Below, in pieces: positions 31,976 through 43,296 of a DNA stretch of 64,000 nt (the stretch's first letter is position 1; each line of letters begins with the position of its first letter). Made by a program: the position numbers and the translations under genes. This stretch comes from Anadara kagoshimensis (Eukaryota > Mollusca > Bivalvia > Arcoida > Arcidae), in contig CM037869.1 in assembly GCA_021292105.1 (NCBI GenBank), positions 248,001 to 312,000 of the forward strand. Direction: 5' to 3'. The notes beneath the pieces were generated by a model. That model did not search any database and was not told where the DNA came from. It saw only the letters and a program-made list of their open reading frames with translations.

Positions 31976-34592
31976 AGATATAGATCTTTATTGACTAAAG
32001 GCCTCAGGCCCATATCACAATAAGTTACAATCAATGGCGGTATATAAATGACAAAATGTGAATAATACGTAATATTTTCAAACTAACTAAATATATTTTA
32101 CATAGACCTTTTTCTTAATGCATAATATATATACATAGTTAAATTTCTTACAACAGTAATATTTTTTGACGACATAAGAATAATAAATTTTTGATATGTA
32201 GGGTTTTTTAAATATTTTAAAGTAATGTATTTATGTCGTATATTATTGTAGGCATTGCAAATAAGTACAAAATGGTACTCGTCTTCTATACATTTTAAAT
32301 TACAAAATCTATCCTCCCTTTTTATACCCATATACCTACCCTTTTCAATTGCCAAATTAGAAGAACCTACCCTAAAAAGTGCTAGTGTGTGTCTAAATTT
32401 ACTTATTTGAATTGCATTAACATAAACTTCTATTTCTAAAATATTTTTAAAATACTTGTATGTTCTTAACTTTGGTTGACTACTTATATCGCTGTACCAT
32501 TGTTGTAGATATATATCTTTCATTCTTTCCACAAATACTGTTAAAAATAAATTTATGTTATTAACCCCCTGATACATCCAAACCTCCCCAAAACCAGTGG
32601 TACACAACAAAATTCTAATTTTTGTAACCCAATTTTCTCTTCCATTACTATCTAAAAAGTATAACATGTTATAAGCTTTCTTAACATACCTCTCATTACT
32701 TAAACTTAAAATTTTAAACCAAAAAGTAAGTACACGTTTGGCAGTTAATACATGTATATATAAAGGTAATCTCCCACATTCAGAGAGAACAGCAATATTA
32801 CTAACATTTAAATTAACTGTTAAAAACCGTTTACATGTATAATAAATACTGTATATGTTCTAGCACATCATATTTTTTGAAAACCCCATATCTCTGACCC
32901 ATACATTAATATTGGATATATCTTTGTGTCAAAAATTCTAAAAAATACATTTGAAGGCAGATTCCCTAATATATATAGTGACCTTAATAAAATTGATACA
33001 GCCTTTTTACCCTTTTTAGCTAATGGTGCAACCATTTCATATGATGATAACTGCCTTGAAAAATTAATACCCAAGTAAGTGTAACAATTCACTGTGTTTA
33101 ACATCATTCCAATTTAATACCAGTTCTCATGTTTAGACAATTTTCCATCCTTTTAAAAAACAACGTTTTTCGTTTTCTGGAGATTAACATCTAACTTATA
33201 TTCATTACAATACATTTTAAGAGTATCTAATTGAATCTGTAAACCACTAACAGTTTCTGAAAACATTACGATATCAATTGCAAACAGCAACATAAATATT
33301 TCTGTTAAATCAGGGATCATCTGTATACCCCTATTTCTATCTTTTGCCATCATTTCATATAACTCATGTACAGTAAAACCTCTCTAAACCGGACAAGCTT
33401 CGGGCCATACATTTTGTCCGGTTTAGGGAGGTGTCCAGTTTAAGGAGGTTTTGACATTTTAACCTAGCTTATCTCCCCTTAACTAAATGTGATAAATGTC
33501 GGAGAAGCCACAATCAAGAACACTGTACATGTTAATGTATTATATGATATGCTATATGTAAAAGCTTTGTTTGAATTGGTTTTAAATCACCTTTAATTCA
33601 CTTTCTTAATAGGATTCTATGTAGGGCACTAAATACAAACAACACTACCTTTATTAATCCCTGACAGGACAACAATAGTGTTGACACCTTTCCAGTCTCC
33701 TTGATCCATAAGGTGTTACTGGATAATAATTAACAAAACAACTGTAGCAATTATAGATAATAAGATAAGGCTATATAGAAGTGCTTATCTTAAGTTATTG
33801 TGTCAATTAATAAGTAAATTAATGACAAATTTAGATAAGAAAGAAAAATCACAAAAAGAAATAGAAAAAATATACAGATGAAAAATATTTAAAATATAAA
33901 TTAATGAGTAATTAAATTAAATACTAAATATTTTAAATAAGAATAAAAATAATTAAAAAAACTTATGATTTTTAAGTGTCCATAATTGAATATTATTATA
34001 AATCTGTTTAAAACTAATATATTTAAAAAAAAAAAAAGAAAAAGAAAAAAAAACCAAGTAATTAAAAAACCCAAAATGTTGTCCGGTTTAGAGAGATTCA
34101 ATTTTAAGGATATAAGAAACTTGGGACTAAAAAGTTTGTCCGGTGTCCGGAATAGAGAGTGTCCGGTTTAGAGAGGTTCTTGTTAGTTGAAATAAAGAAG
34201 GATAAATTCGGGACCAAATATTTTGTCCGGAATAGAGAGTTGTCCGGTTTAGAGAGTGTCCGGTTTAGGGAGGTTTCACTGTATATACATCGAAAATAAA
34301 ATTGGACTTAAAACACAACCTTGTTTCAAACCTAGAGATACATTGAAGACCCGCTTCTAATACAACAACTAACATTTTTATACATATTTTGAATTACCCT
34401 GTATAGGTTACCCCCCACACCTCTATGCCTTAATACTTGAAACATATTGTTCCTATCAACAGTATCGAACGCCCGCTTAAAGTCTACAAAAACAGCATAT
34501 AATTTACCCTTTTTCTTACATAAATATTTTTGTGTAACGGCTTGTATATCAAGTTCAGATGTCTTATGTGTGGCATGTGTTATCAGGATCAT
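31976..34592 (-). mobile_element. LINE, 5'-truncated, minus strand
   Basis: Non-LTR retrotransposon read from about 34592 down to the 3' end near 31976. The reverse-transcriptase domain starts KLYAVFVDFKRAFDTVDR, with the motif A Asp in VDFKRAFD. After a MITE (33371-34281) the RT continues, but the active-site box reads LFAIDIVMFSE instead of FADD, a lost catalytic Asp. The thumb region (32868-33107) has YTYLGINFS and YGSEIWGFQK. The C-terminal part (32098-32667) includes a Cys/His cluster (CNLKC..DEYHFVLIC). AATAAAGATC sits at the 3' edge. Frames differ between segments, so it is dead. It could belong to the CR1/L2/Jockey assemblage; the clade is uncertain. Confidence 0.88.
33371..34281. mobile_element. 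TA-flanked element with CAGTRAAACCTC termini, inside the LINE
   Basis: Inverted repeats of about 24 bp: CAGTAAAACCTCTCTAAACC on the left and the near-complement GGTTTAGGGAGGTTTCACTG on the right. TA lies on both sides (33369-33370 and 34282-34283). Subterminal GTCCGGTTTAGAGAG motifs are repeated several times (about 34080, 34138, 34160, 34220-34265). Length is 911 bp with no transposase. This fits a pogo/Tigger or other Tc1/mariner-related non-autonomous element, inserted within the RT region of the LINE. Confidence 0.85.
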
Positions 34593-34646
34593 ATGAAGAT
34601 GTCCATATTGTAAAATGAAGATATTACACGAACATATTGAGAGATT

Positions 34647-34803
34647 ATGGCACTTTGGGAGCTATTCGAAAAAGCAGAACAAACCAAATCGGCAGTGAAA
34701 CTCAACGACGTAAAACAAGTCCCTTCAAAGGACAGCAATGGCACTACCACGGATGTGTTAGTGAATTCCAATTCAAATATTGACTACATAAATCCAATAT
34801 GAT
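34647..34803 (+). CDS. Short exon-like ORF of unknown function
   Basis: Reads MALWELFEKAEQTKSAVKLN, then QVPSKDSNGTTTDVLVNSN and ends at TGA after IDYINPI. It is hydrophilic, 51 codons, with coding-like composition. It lies upstream of the OB-fold segment at 36985 on the same strand and could be a 5' exon of that gene. Not recognised. Confidence 0.3.
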
Positions 34804-34865
34804 AGGCAAAATATATATGCGCAAAACAAGGTATGTTTTTCATGCCATCCCAATCATGAACAGGC

Positions 34866-35522
34866 AATGCTCCAGATAAGATTTGTAAATTTGTTGTTGT
34901 TTACATATGTTCGTAGCTTAGTCTTAAGTACCGTTAATTGCAATCCTAGATCTTATACAAATGTAAATATTGGCATAACTTTGTAGATAATTTAACTATC
35001 TGATTATGTGCATATGATAATAACTTTATTTTAAGCAATAAAATAATAACTGTTCCTGTTTATGACTAGCTGGATTACAAAAACATATTTTAGGAAAGCC
35101 ATATATGTAACCCTGTTATTGACATAGTTGAAAATAATAACCCTGTCAGTGCTCCAGATAAGCATCGTTTTATCGTTTTTACTTAAAAATATTTGAAATA
35201 AAAACTACATCGTAATAAAACAATTTGAAAATATTGAAAACGAATTGCCAAAAAATTGCTACAAAATCGTTGTTTACATAAAAATGTTCGTAGCTCAGTA
35301 TACTTTAGCACCGTTAATTGCACGCCTAGTTCTTTTAGTTATAAATGTTGGCATAACTTTAATGATTAAACTATTTGATAATGTGAATTCATAGGAAAAC
35401 TATTTGCATTTTCAAAAAACTTTTTGAAAAAAAATATCAGCAGTGAAGAACGAATTAAAAAAAAAATCTTGTCATGCTTGTAGTGAAAAACTAATTAACG
35501 TCAAATCTTATCTGGAGCACTG
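34866..35522. mobile_element. Pair of hAT-like MITE copies, one with both ends
   Basis: The copy at 35147-35522 has 16-bp perfect inverted ends, CAGTGCTCCAGATAAG and CTTATCTGGAGCACTG. An earlier copy begins at 34866 (CAATGCTCCAGATAAG) and shares internal sequence (TGTTTACATA...GTTCGTAGCT.AGT, CACCGTTAATTGCA or GTACCGTTAATTGCA) but lacks a right end. The CAGTG ends suggest hAT. No matching target duplication was found. Confidence 0.75.
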
Positions 35523-36425
35523 ATCTTGAAAATTGTAACACAATGTTCTATGGCTTTATAATGTAAAAAACCCCAATAATTTTTGCTTTCAATTCCTTTC
35601 CTTTCCAAGTTTGTATGAATGTTACTTCCTCTTACACATGATAGACATTGACAGGTGTATATTACCGAGCTCTGTGATGTTGATGCTACAGCTTTGATAC
35701 AGGTAGTTTGATAATTTTCTTAAACCATTAATGTCATTCTTATAGTTGATAGGTTTTTCTTATAATATCTGTTTTAACAATCTATAAAGTCATTATTGTG
35801 TCCATAATGTAGCAAAATTTTTATGCAATAGCATTCTACAATTTTTGCCTGCTTTACAATTTATCACCATTGATTAATTGTCTAAAGGTTGTGTACTTAT
35901 TTTTCTACAACACTGCTATCATCAGTGTGAAATGTTTCTCAACTTTTCCCAAATTCCTGGTTTGATTGTTGTGACCTACTTCCTGGACAGAAAAGGGTAA
36001 TATTTTTGGATTTTGATGTTTACATGCATAACAAAATTGAAAGCTTCTTATTTTTGGCAAGGTTTGCTACTCTTTCTTATGAATTGTACATGTTGTACTC
36101 TGCTATTTTTCCGCAATACCTGCTACAATCTCGTGTACAGTAATCTATAAGACAAAACTATTGAAGCAATACCAAACTTTGAGTAATTATATCAATAAAG
36201 AACATGTTTATATATTTTGGTCAAAATATTTACAATTTTTAATTTTCTTTTGCAAATAGCATATCTAACTGTTGAATACACAATAAATATTTTAACAATT
36301 TCATACAGACGTATTTTATTTGTACCCAGCAAATTGGAACATATTTACAAAATATGAATTGATGTTGTTAATGTGCATACTTCAAATCCAGAATGCAGTA
36401 TATCACTTAAATAAATGCAATTTAT
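35523..36425. other. Stretch without a recognisable gene
   Basis: AT-rich; no coding or element structure seen. Confidence 0.4.
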
Positions 36426-36431
36426 TCCTCA

Positions 36432-36984
36432 TTATACCCCCCGCTAACGAAGTTTAGGGGGTGTATATAGGAATCAGCCTGTCCATCCGTCTGTAGACGG
36501 AATGCTTTGCGGACAATAACTAAATATATATTGGACTAATTTTAATTATATTTGGTATATAGCTTTATTGTGTTAAGATAAACGTTGGGTTTGATTTTGG
36601 TGTTATTCTATTGATTATTACAGGAGTTTTTGCCCTTTGATCATAAAATGTAAAAACCTCTTTTCTTTATAAGCAAAGCTTGTAGACATAAACTAACTTC
36701 ATCTATAGTGTCTTAAGTATGCAGTTTATCATTGACATCTATAGTGTCTTAAGTATGCAGTTTATCAATTACACAAATTTTCCTTGGAAATTGTCACAAA
36801 ATTATGATGGCGGGTCTGTTGATGGCGCTTCTGCTGATTCAATCTAGTACTTTAGAATCTTATTTTTCCAATCATAAACCTGTGTACATTGTGTTAACAC
36901 AGAGGCTGCAAATAAAACATGTAATGTAGGTACAAAATTTAAACATTTAGTTAATATAGAGATAAATAGATTTTTTTACTTACA
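36432..36984 (+). repeat. Common 'TATACCCCCCGCTAACGAAG' repeat, left part
   Basis: Begins TATACCCCCCGCTAACGAAG with the partial palindrome TTTAGGGGGTGTATA, then GGAATC...CCGTCTGTAGACGG. I recognise this as a widespread dispersed repeat start in marine invertebrates. A 36-bp direct duplication (CATCTATAGTGTCTTAAGTATGCAGTTTATC) sits at 36700-36765. The right boundary is not defined. Confidence 0.5.
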
Positions 36985-37355
36985 GGTGAATACAATCAAC
37001 TTGGAAGATCTTTTGAAAGATGTGAAAAGTAATGGACCGTACTAAAAGTCATTAAAAATCACGGTTGTGGCAAGTGGTAATACCAGACAATATACAAATA
37101 AAAAAGGGGAGAATGAAGAGTGTCTGAATGTAGTTTTGGCTGATCAGATCAGGGCAACAAGGATGGTGATATACGAACTCAAATTGCTGGACGATTTGTT
37201 CTTGGGAAGGCCATTATTCTGAGGAATCACTGAAAGCTCAGGTACAGCTAAGTAAAGAAAAGGCCAGGATTTTTAAATTAAGTGCTGAGAGGAAAGCCAG
37301 ACTAATACACATGAGACGATTGGAAAACTTGGCAGCCAAAAGAAAAAAGTAAAAG
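36985..37355 (+). pseudogene. RPA-like N-terminal OB-fold segment and coiled-coil tail
   Basis: An acceptor-like TTTTACTTACAG precedes VNTINLEDLLKDVKSNGPY. Then come KITVVASGNTRQYTNKKGEN and ECLNVVLADQ, a typical RPA-type OB-fold start, followed in another frame by a segment near LLDDLFLGRPLF. From about 37236 a charged helix reads LKAQVQLSKEKARIFK and ERKARLIHMRRLENL, ending KRKK. Interrupted by a stop after GPY and by frame changes. It is in the same orientation and of the same protein type as 30170-30785, which carries a later OB fold. They may be parts of two copies of one element-borne gene. Confidence 0.6.
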
Positions 37356-38305
37356 AGTACATATGTGACAGTATTGTTTTCATTCCTGTATACATGTAAA
37401 TACTGTAAATATGAAAATTGAACAAGTACTCTACTGCTCAGTGAATTGTAAACTGTATATCTCTTGTCAGTATAATGCTAGATCTGGGATACAGTAAACT
37501 GTAGATTTGTAAATATGATGCGTTCTAAGTTTCCGTATTTTGTTTGATGAACATTACATAGATGTTAGAATAAGATAAGCTATAGTCATGTAGGAATATA
37601 TGTTAAAAGGTATGTGGATTTAATGATCTTTAAATTATCTTGAAATAAAATTGTTTTATGTCATATGTTTTCCACTTATCTGCTACATGTGTGTATAATT
37701 TTTTTATTTTTATTATATTAGTTTTTCCTCTCAGGAGAGGCCTTAAATTGTATATGAAAATGTTGAAAATCATTTTCGGCACAGGGGGCGAACTGTGGCC
37801 CCGGTGGGGGCTCCATTGGGGACCTAGGCAGCCCCCAAACCCCCAGCCGTTTGATATCAGCTTTTTTCAAACTTTGACACTTTCATCCCTGGGAATGTAA
37901 TTATTAAGCCTGATGGTAACTACAAATTCAAGATGTTTTCCACCCAGGAAAAGGACTGGAGTATATTATCCACTAACCACCACCTGAAGTCAAACCCATC
38001 AAAGAGGCCCTCAAGTCTCCGATTAATACCACAGTGTCTGTTGTTTGAAATATTCACAAGTAAGAAATGTTTCTGTAAAATTAGCCGACTTTCAGAATAC
38101 TATTGATGTTAATACCTTGCCAGCGCCATATGTTACGATCCATTATAACGATGTGCTGAAATATTATGAATCAACATCTAGTTGAAAACTCTTGATATAC
38201 ACTTGAAACAAGTTCAAACTTGGAGATGAAAATTAATTAATTATGAGACATATTTTAATTTCCATGCTCAGACTCTGATGTTTATAATATAGATAATGAT
38301 GATTT
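37356..38305. other. Stretch with one GC-rich patch
   Basis: 37781-37868 is strikingly GC-rich (GGGGGCTCCATTGGGGACCT) in an AT-rich setting. Such patches occur in 3' parts of some transposon genes. No gene is otherwise recognised. Confidence 0.4.
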
Positions 38306-38309
38306 TATA

Positions 38310-38505
38310 ATATAGATAGTGATGATGACAATGATTGTAAACCATTAGGAGAGAAAAAAAGAGATTGGGCTGTAAAATATCAGATTCCAACTGTTTCACT
38401 ATTTCTGAATAACTTAGTATAGAATTCAAGACCTCTTCTCAAAACAAGTCAGTTATGATATAGAGGATATAGATGGTGGTCAATATTGCCACTTTGGAAT
38501 TATAT
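38310..38505 (+). pseudogene. CACTA-type (tnp2/DUF4218 family) N-terminal exon remnant
   Basis: Reads DSDDDNDCKPLGEKKRDWAV and KYQIPTVSLF, then in shifting frames RPLLKTSQ, YDIEDIDGGQY and CHFGI. This order matches the start of a protein family abundant in marine invertebrates that is related to tnp2-type CACTA transposases. The rest follows at 39963-40840 after a minisatellite. Several frame changes make it non-functional. Confidence 0.65.
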
Positions 38506-38620
38506 GGTTCTAGTGATATTGTGGCATATACTAGTATAATGTAAATACTCTAGTTTTAGTTAAGTAATAATAGATTTAATTAATTTTTTTTTCAGAAACC
38601 AGTTATTTCTTTTTAAGTTA

Positions 38621-39767
38621 AGTAGTCTAGTTAACAATATATTATTATTCTGTTATCTGTCTTATTGTGTAAGTTGTCTTAACAATATTTTATTATTCTG
38701 TTATCTGTCTTATTGTGTAAGTTGTCTTAACAATATTTTATTATTCTGTTATCTGTCTTATTGTGTAAGTTGTCTTAACAATATTTTATTATTCTGTTAT
38801 CTGTCTTATTGTGTAAGTTGTCTTAACAATATTTTATTATTCTGTTATCTGTCTTATTGTGAAAATTGTCTTAACAATATTTTATTATTCTGTTATCTGT
38901 CTTATGTGTAAGTTGTCTTAACAATATTTTATTATTCTGTTATCTGTCTTATTGTGTAAGTTGTCTTAACAATATTTTATGATTCTGTTATCTGTCTTAT
39001 TGTGTAAGTTGTCATAACAATATTTTATTATTCTGTTATCTGTCTTATTGTGTAAGTTGTCTTAACAATATTTTATGATTCTGTTATCTGTCTTATTGTG
39101 TAAGTTGTCATAACAATATTTTATTATTCTGTTATCTGTCTTATTGTGTAAGTTGTCTTAACAATATTTTATTATTCTGTTATCTGTCTTATTGTGTAAG
39201 TTGTCTTAACAATATTTTATTATTCTGTTATCTGTCTTATTGTGTAAGTTGTCTTAACAATATTTTATTATTCTGTTATCTGTCTTATTGTGCAAGTTGT
39301 CTTAACAATATTTTATTATTCTGTTATTTGTCTTATTGTGTAAGTTGTCATAACAATATTTTATTATTCTGTTATCTGTCTTATTGTGTAAGTTGTCATA
39401 ACAATATTTTATTATTCTGTTATCTGTCTTATTGTGTAAGATGTCTTAACAATATTTTATTATTCTGTTATCTGTCTTATTGTGTAAGTTGTCTTAACAA
39501 TATTTTATTATTCTGTTATTTGTCTTATTGTGTAAGTTGTCATAACAATATTTTATTATTCTGTTATCTGTCTTATTGTGTAAGTTGTCTTTACAATATT
39601 TTATTATTCTGTTATCTGTCTTATTGTGTAAGTTGTCTTAACAATATTTTATTATTCTGTTATCTGTCTTAACAATATTTTATTATTCTGTTATCTGTTT
39701 TATTGTGTAAGTTGTCTTAACAACATTTTATTATTCTGTTATCTGTCTTATTGTGTAAGTTGTCTAT
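38621..39767. repeat. 48-bp minisatellite, about 24 units
   Basis: The unit contains TGTCTTAACAATATTTTATT, then ATTCTGTTATCTGTC and TTATTGTGTAAGT. Copies differ by one or two bases; one unit near 39665 is shortened. Because 48 is a multiple of three, frames stay open (38-39.7 kb yields a YCVSCHNNILLFCYLS repeat), but nothing supports translation. It lies between two parts of a CACTA-type gene, probably in an intron. Confidence 0.97.
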
Positions 39768-39962
39768 GTCTAGTATTGTCTTCCTTGATGATGTAATGAA
39801 CACATGGGAAGATTTATTAATATTGAAAACAGCAAACCTTATATATAATGTCTTTTTTCTCTAAAATGCCAAAACCACATTAGGTTTACATAAATATATA
39901 AGAAACATTTTACAAGAGTACAATGAAATAAGTGTTAATGGTTTTGAATTTTGTGGAAAGCA

Positions 39963-40840
39963 TATGGATATTACATCTTATTCAGGGTAAACTGGCTGTG
40001 GCAAATGTAACCAACATCTCATTCAGGGTAAACTGGCTGTGGCAAATGTAACCAATCAAGTGTGTGGAATGAGAAACTTACATTTCATTCGATGAAATGC
40101 TTGATGAAGATCATCATTGAGGACCGTCCAACAGCCTTAACAGACATTAGATTAGGTATGGTGTCCCAATTCCTCTCGATTATATGCATTTTGTGTGTTA
40201 GAGTTATGAAGTGTTTATTGTTAATTGTGATCAAAGGACCACTTTTTTGTAGAAAAGGATCAACGTCGATTGGAAAAAACTGACCTTCTTGTGTCAACTA
40301 AGGATTGTATACCATGTGAATGTTCACGCAAACACAGGTCACTAAATGAAATTGATAGATGGAAAGCAACTGAATTCAGACAATTTTTATCGTATTCTGG
40401 ACCTGTTATATTGCTCATATGCATATTCTTCTGAATTACTTATTGAGTAAACAATCTAATTCTTATGCACATGATTTGATGGTTGCATTTTTGTCAAATT
40501 TATGGACATGATATGGCAATGTACAATGTCCGTGTGTTGGTTCATCTAGCGATGAGACTTTTGTCACACCGGATGGAACAGAATCATCATTACAAGAAAC
40601 TTTACATGTCTTAGATGACTTTACATTGCTTAAAATCAATAATAAAACAAGAGCAGTGTGGATTGGATGTTATAAGGATGCAGAAAAAATTGGAGTTTAG
40701 ACAATATATCTTCCTTTCCTTTTGATACTTTATGCAGATAAAGAAAGTTGGTTAAGAAAGCCATCTTTTCCACTGCAGCAAGTTATCCGAAAACTTTCAG
40801 AAAAGAAAAAGACCAAATGATCAGTAAATAAATAATATCT
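39963..40840 (+). pseudogene. CACTA-type (tnp2/DUF4218 family) main exon remnant
   Basis: Starts with a Cys pair and CNQSSVWNEKLTFHS (about 40040). DRPTALTDIR, VSQF and a hydrophobic MKCLLLIVIKGPL follow. Then, in another frame, come CSRKHRSLNEIDRWKATEFR and QFLSYSGPVILL (about 40325-40415), the most diagnostic block of the family. Later segments are NSYAHDLMVAFLSNL and, near 40755, LRKPSFPLQQVIRKLSEKKK. The order agrees with the family, so this is one decayed copy, with several frame changes and stops. A 44-bp duplication (CTCATTCAGGGTAAACTGGC) opens it at 39980-40055. Confidence 0.78.
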
Positions 40841-41520
40841 ATGTGCAAAAATGTACACCATAGGGGACCGTTACCAAATCATTTATTAATATGTCCAATT
40901 TAGAGCATTGATAACTGAAAGCTATCATTTCCAACTGAAAAAAAACTTGCATGAGAGTCGATGGAAAAATTTGAATGTTGAGGAATATTGTATCTTTTGT
41001 TGATCCCTTACCATCTCTATTGTGCCAGATTTGGTAAATAATATTAAAGTTTAAAAACGTGGATCATTTCAGGGCTAAATGTATTTTTTTTTTACTAATA
41101 AACAAAAGTTTCTTGCGATTCTCTATGCAGATGAAGTTTGGTAAACTTTTAAAAATGGAATTTAGGATTTGTGTATATGAAAGGTGTGCCAAGGCATGAT
41201 ATTTACGGAATGTGTTAATGTTCATCCCATATCGTATTTCGTGTATAATTTTCCGCCTTGTAAATCCTCAAGTTGATAAATCACGATACTACGAAAATTG
41301 TAGTGCTGTCTAACACTGGCGGTACAGATGGCCAATAAAATGGAGAGGAGCCCGAATCGGAATTAACCTGTCTAGATATATGTGTTTTAAAACATTAAGA
41401 TTACAAGTGTGTGTAGGTTTAAAAAAAACCAATTAGTAATTTTTTGTCAATTATTTTAAGACCACAAATACGTTACCAGTTTGCAATATTCAAACTCTGA
41501 TGTTTTTTGTTTTTTCTTTT

Positions 41521-42140
41521 TCAGACTGCAAAGAATCGCCTAATTTCCAAGAGCTTGCCATTACCAGAATATCCTGTATTGCCATCACTACCAGAATCAC
41601 CAAAAACCATCAGGGAAGAAAAGCCTATCAACTAGTAACCAGTTTCCAACAATATTTGGATGACCAAAACCGATTAATTCATCAGGTTTTTCATTCATTA
41701 CCTTCCGGAGCAAACAGTCTCACTTCCGAGGTGGAAGTGCAAATGTGTCAGTTTTCAAAATGTATTTTATTTGTTTTTGTGAATGTGATTTGAATTTGTA
41801 TGCCACTTGAAAGTATGGACTTGTTTGGCTTGTATAAAATGAGTTAATGTCTAAACCTTTATGTTAATCAATTTTACGAATTATCTTTTAATAAATGTGC
41901 TATATTATATACCTTATTTTATCTGATTTTTTTTTTCGACAGTTGAAGTTCAGTTCCTCACTGTCTTGGAGAAAAAAAAAGCTCAAGTGAAACACAAAAC
42001 ACAGATGTTACAAGCAGTTTTGAAATGAAACTGTAGAAAAACAACATTATGAAATCGATTATGAATTTCCGATAGCAGCAATAGAGACACTGATGGAAAT
42101 AGACGTTAATTTGGAAAATACAGACTTTTACATCATTGAA
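41521..42140 (+). pseudogene. Two downstream exon-like segments, possibly of the CACTA-type element
   Basis: 41525-41639 follows a strong T-rich acceptor (TTTTTCTTTTTCAG) and reads KSLPLPEYPVLPSLPESPKT before a stop. 41943-42140 follows TTTTTTTTTCGACAG and reads VEVQFLTVLEKKKAQVKHKT, a coiled-coil-like start, then in another frame YEIDYEFPIAAIETLMEID. The latter resembles the coiled coil plus DUF4806-like end of proteins often encoded beside tnp2-like genes. The assignment is tentative. Confidence 0.4.
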
Positions 42141-42671
42141 AGGTTTTCGATATTAGTAAAGAGATTTATTTTTCACAAATGTCATACAATGCTTGGGCTC
42201 ATTGGTACATGTAGTATAATTTGTAGTTACTGAATTAGATGATAACTCACGCCATTTAATGATAATAAAAAGTGAGTGTTAACATATAGATTAAATATCC
42301 TTTTAATATGCGATTAAAAATGAACACACGCACACCTAAATATATTTTTCTTATCTTTAATGTTTATTTTTTCAAAAGTTTAATTTATATAGGGAAGATA
42401 CGTGGAGTTTAATTATTTACAATAAAATTCAGTTGTGTATGTTTACTATTGGCTTTTCAAAAAAGTGAAGTTTTGGATTGTATAGTTCTTTATTGATATT
42501 TTTTGTCATGCATGCTCAAATCATAATACAAGACTAAGTTTACATACTGAATTGAAAAAATAATGACTAATTATTTTAGAGATAGTAATTGTCTCATTTT
42601 ATTTCAACTGCTTCGTATATACACATAATTTCTATGTTAATAACAGAAGCTTCAAGTAGTCAACAAAAAAA
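42141..42671. other. AT-rich stretch without a recognisable gene
   Basis: Nothing recognised. Confidence 0.4.
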
Positions 42672-42775
42672 AACATACTTATCCATTTCCGAATCACAAT
42701 CCAGAAGCAAAGTAAAAACTTTGGAACTGACAAGTTAGGTTAGACATGTGAACTTCCACCAGGGAAGCTTCCACC
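42672..42775 (-). repeat. Terminal fragment of the YIDD-RT-associated repeat family
   Basis: CATACTTATCCATTTCCGAA...GTGAACTTCCACCAGGGAAG, inverted relative to 54558-54684 and very close to it in sequence. Only the terminal 100 bp or so is present. Confidence 0.75.
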
Positions 42776-43296
42776 AGCTTCAAGTAAAAAAGATTATGTA
42801 CAAGTGCAACTGAAAATGAATTTGCTAAAACTGCGAAAGACTGGTATAGTTTTGCTTCAGATAGAAAAGTTGGCAGATAAAAAACACGATGAACGAAACA
42901 AAACAAGTTTTGTGATATGGAAAAAGATCAATACTAGTAATTACAAATACGAGAAAGGGATAATGCAAAATTGTTTTTGATAACCTTTGTGTTAACCCTT
43001 CGCAAAGTCTGGAGGGGATATAGGATTTGGCCTGTAAGTACGTATGTGTTGAGTATGGGCCTAATTGTTGTGTCATAATCCGGACTCGTTTTTCGTTTTG
43101 TATGTTAGTACATGTGTTGTATGACGTTTGAATACCAGCACGTTGTGACGTATTCAATAATAAATAGTCCTTGAAATAGCTGGTGTTACACGTTGACCGA
43201 GTCAACTAATAATTTTTTGTCTACGGATTTAGACATGACCGTATGTACTTTGCGTATGCAACAAATTTTACATTAAAATCATAACGGGAATAAAAA
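42776..43296. other. Stretch without a recognisable gene
   Basis: Nothing recognised. Confidence 0.4.

Noticed and set aside
33901-34171. Phe- or Lys-rich short ORFs
   Set aside because: They are encoded by A/T runs inside the non-autonomous TA-flanked element.
39328-39672. 114-codon repetitive ORF (YCVSCHNNILLFCYLS units)
   Set aside because: It is the 48-bp minisatellite read in one frame; the unit length being a multiple of three keeps the frame open.
38621-39767. CRISPR-like array
   Set aside because: There are no unique spacers between repeats; units are contiguous and the DNA is animal.
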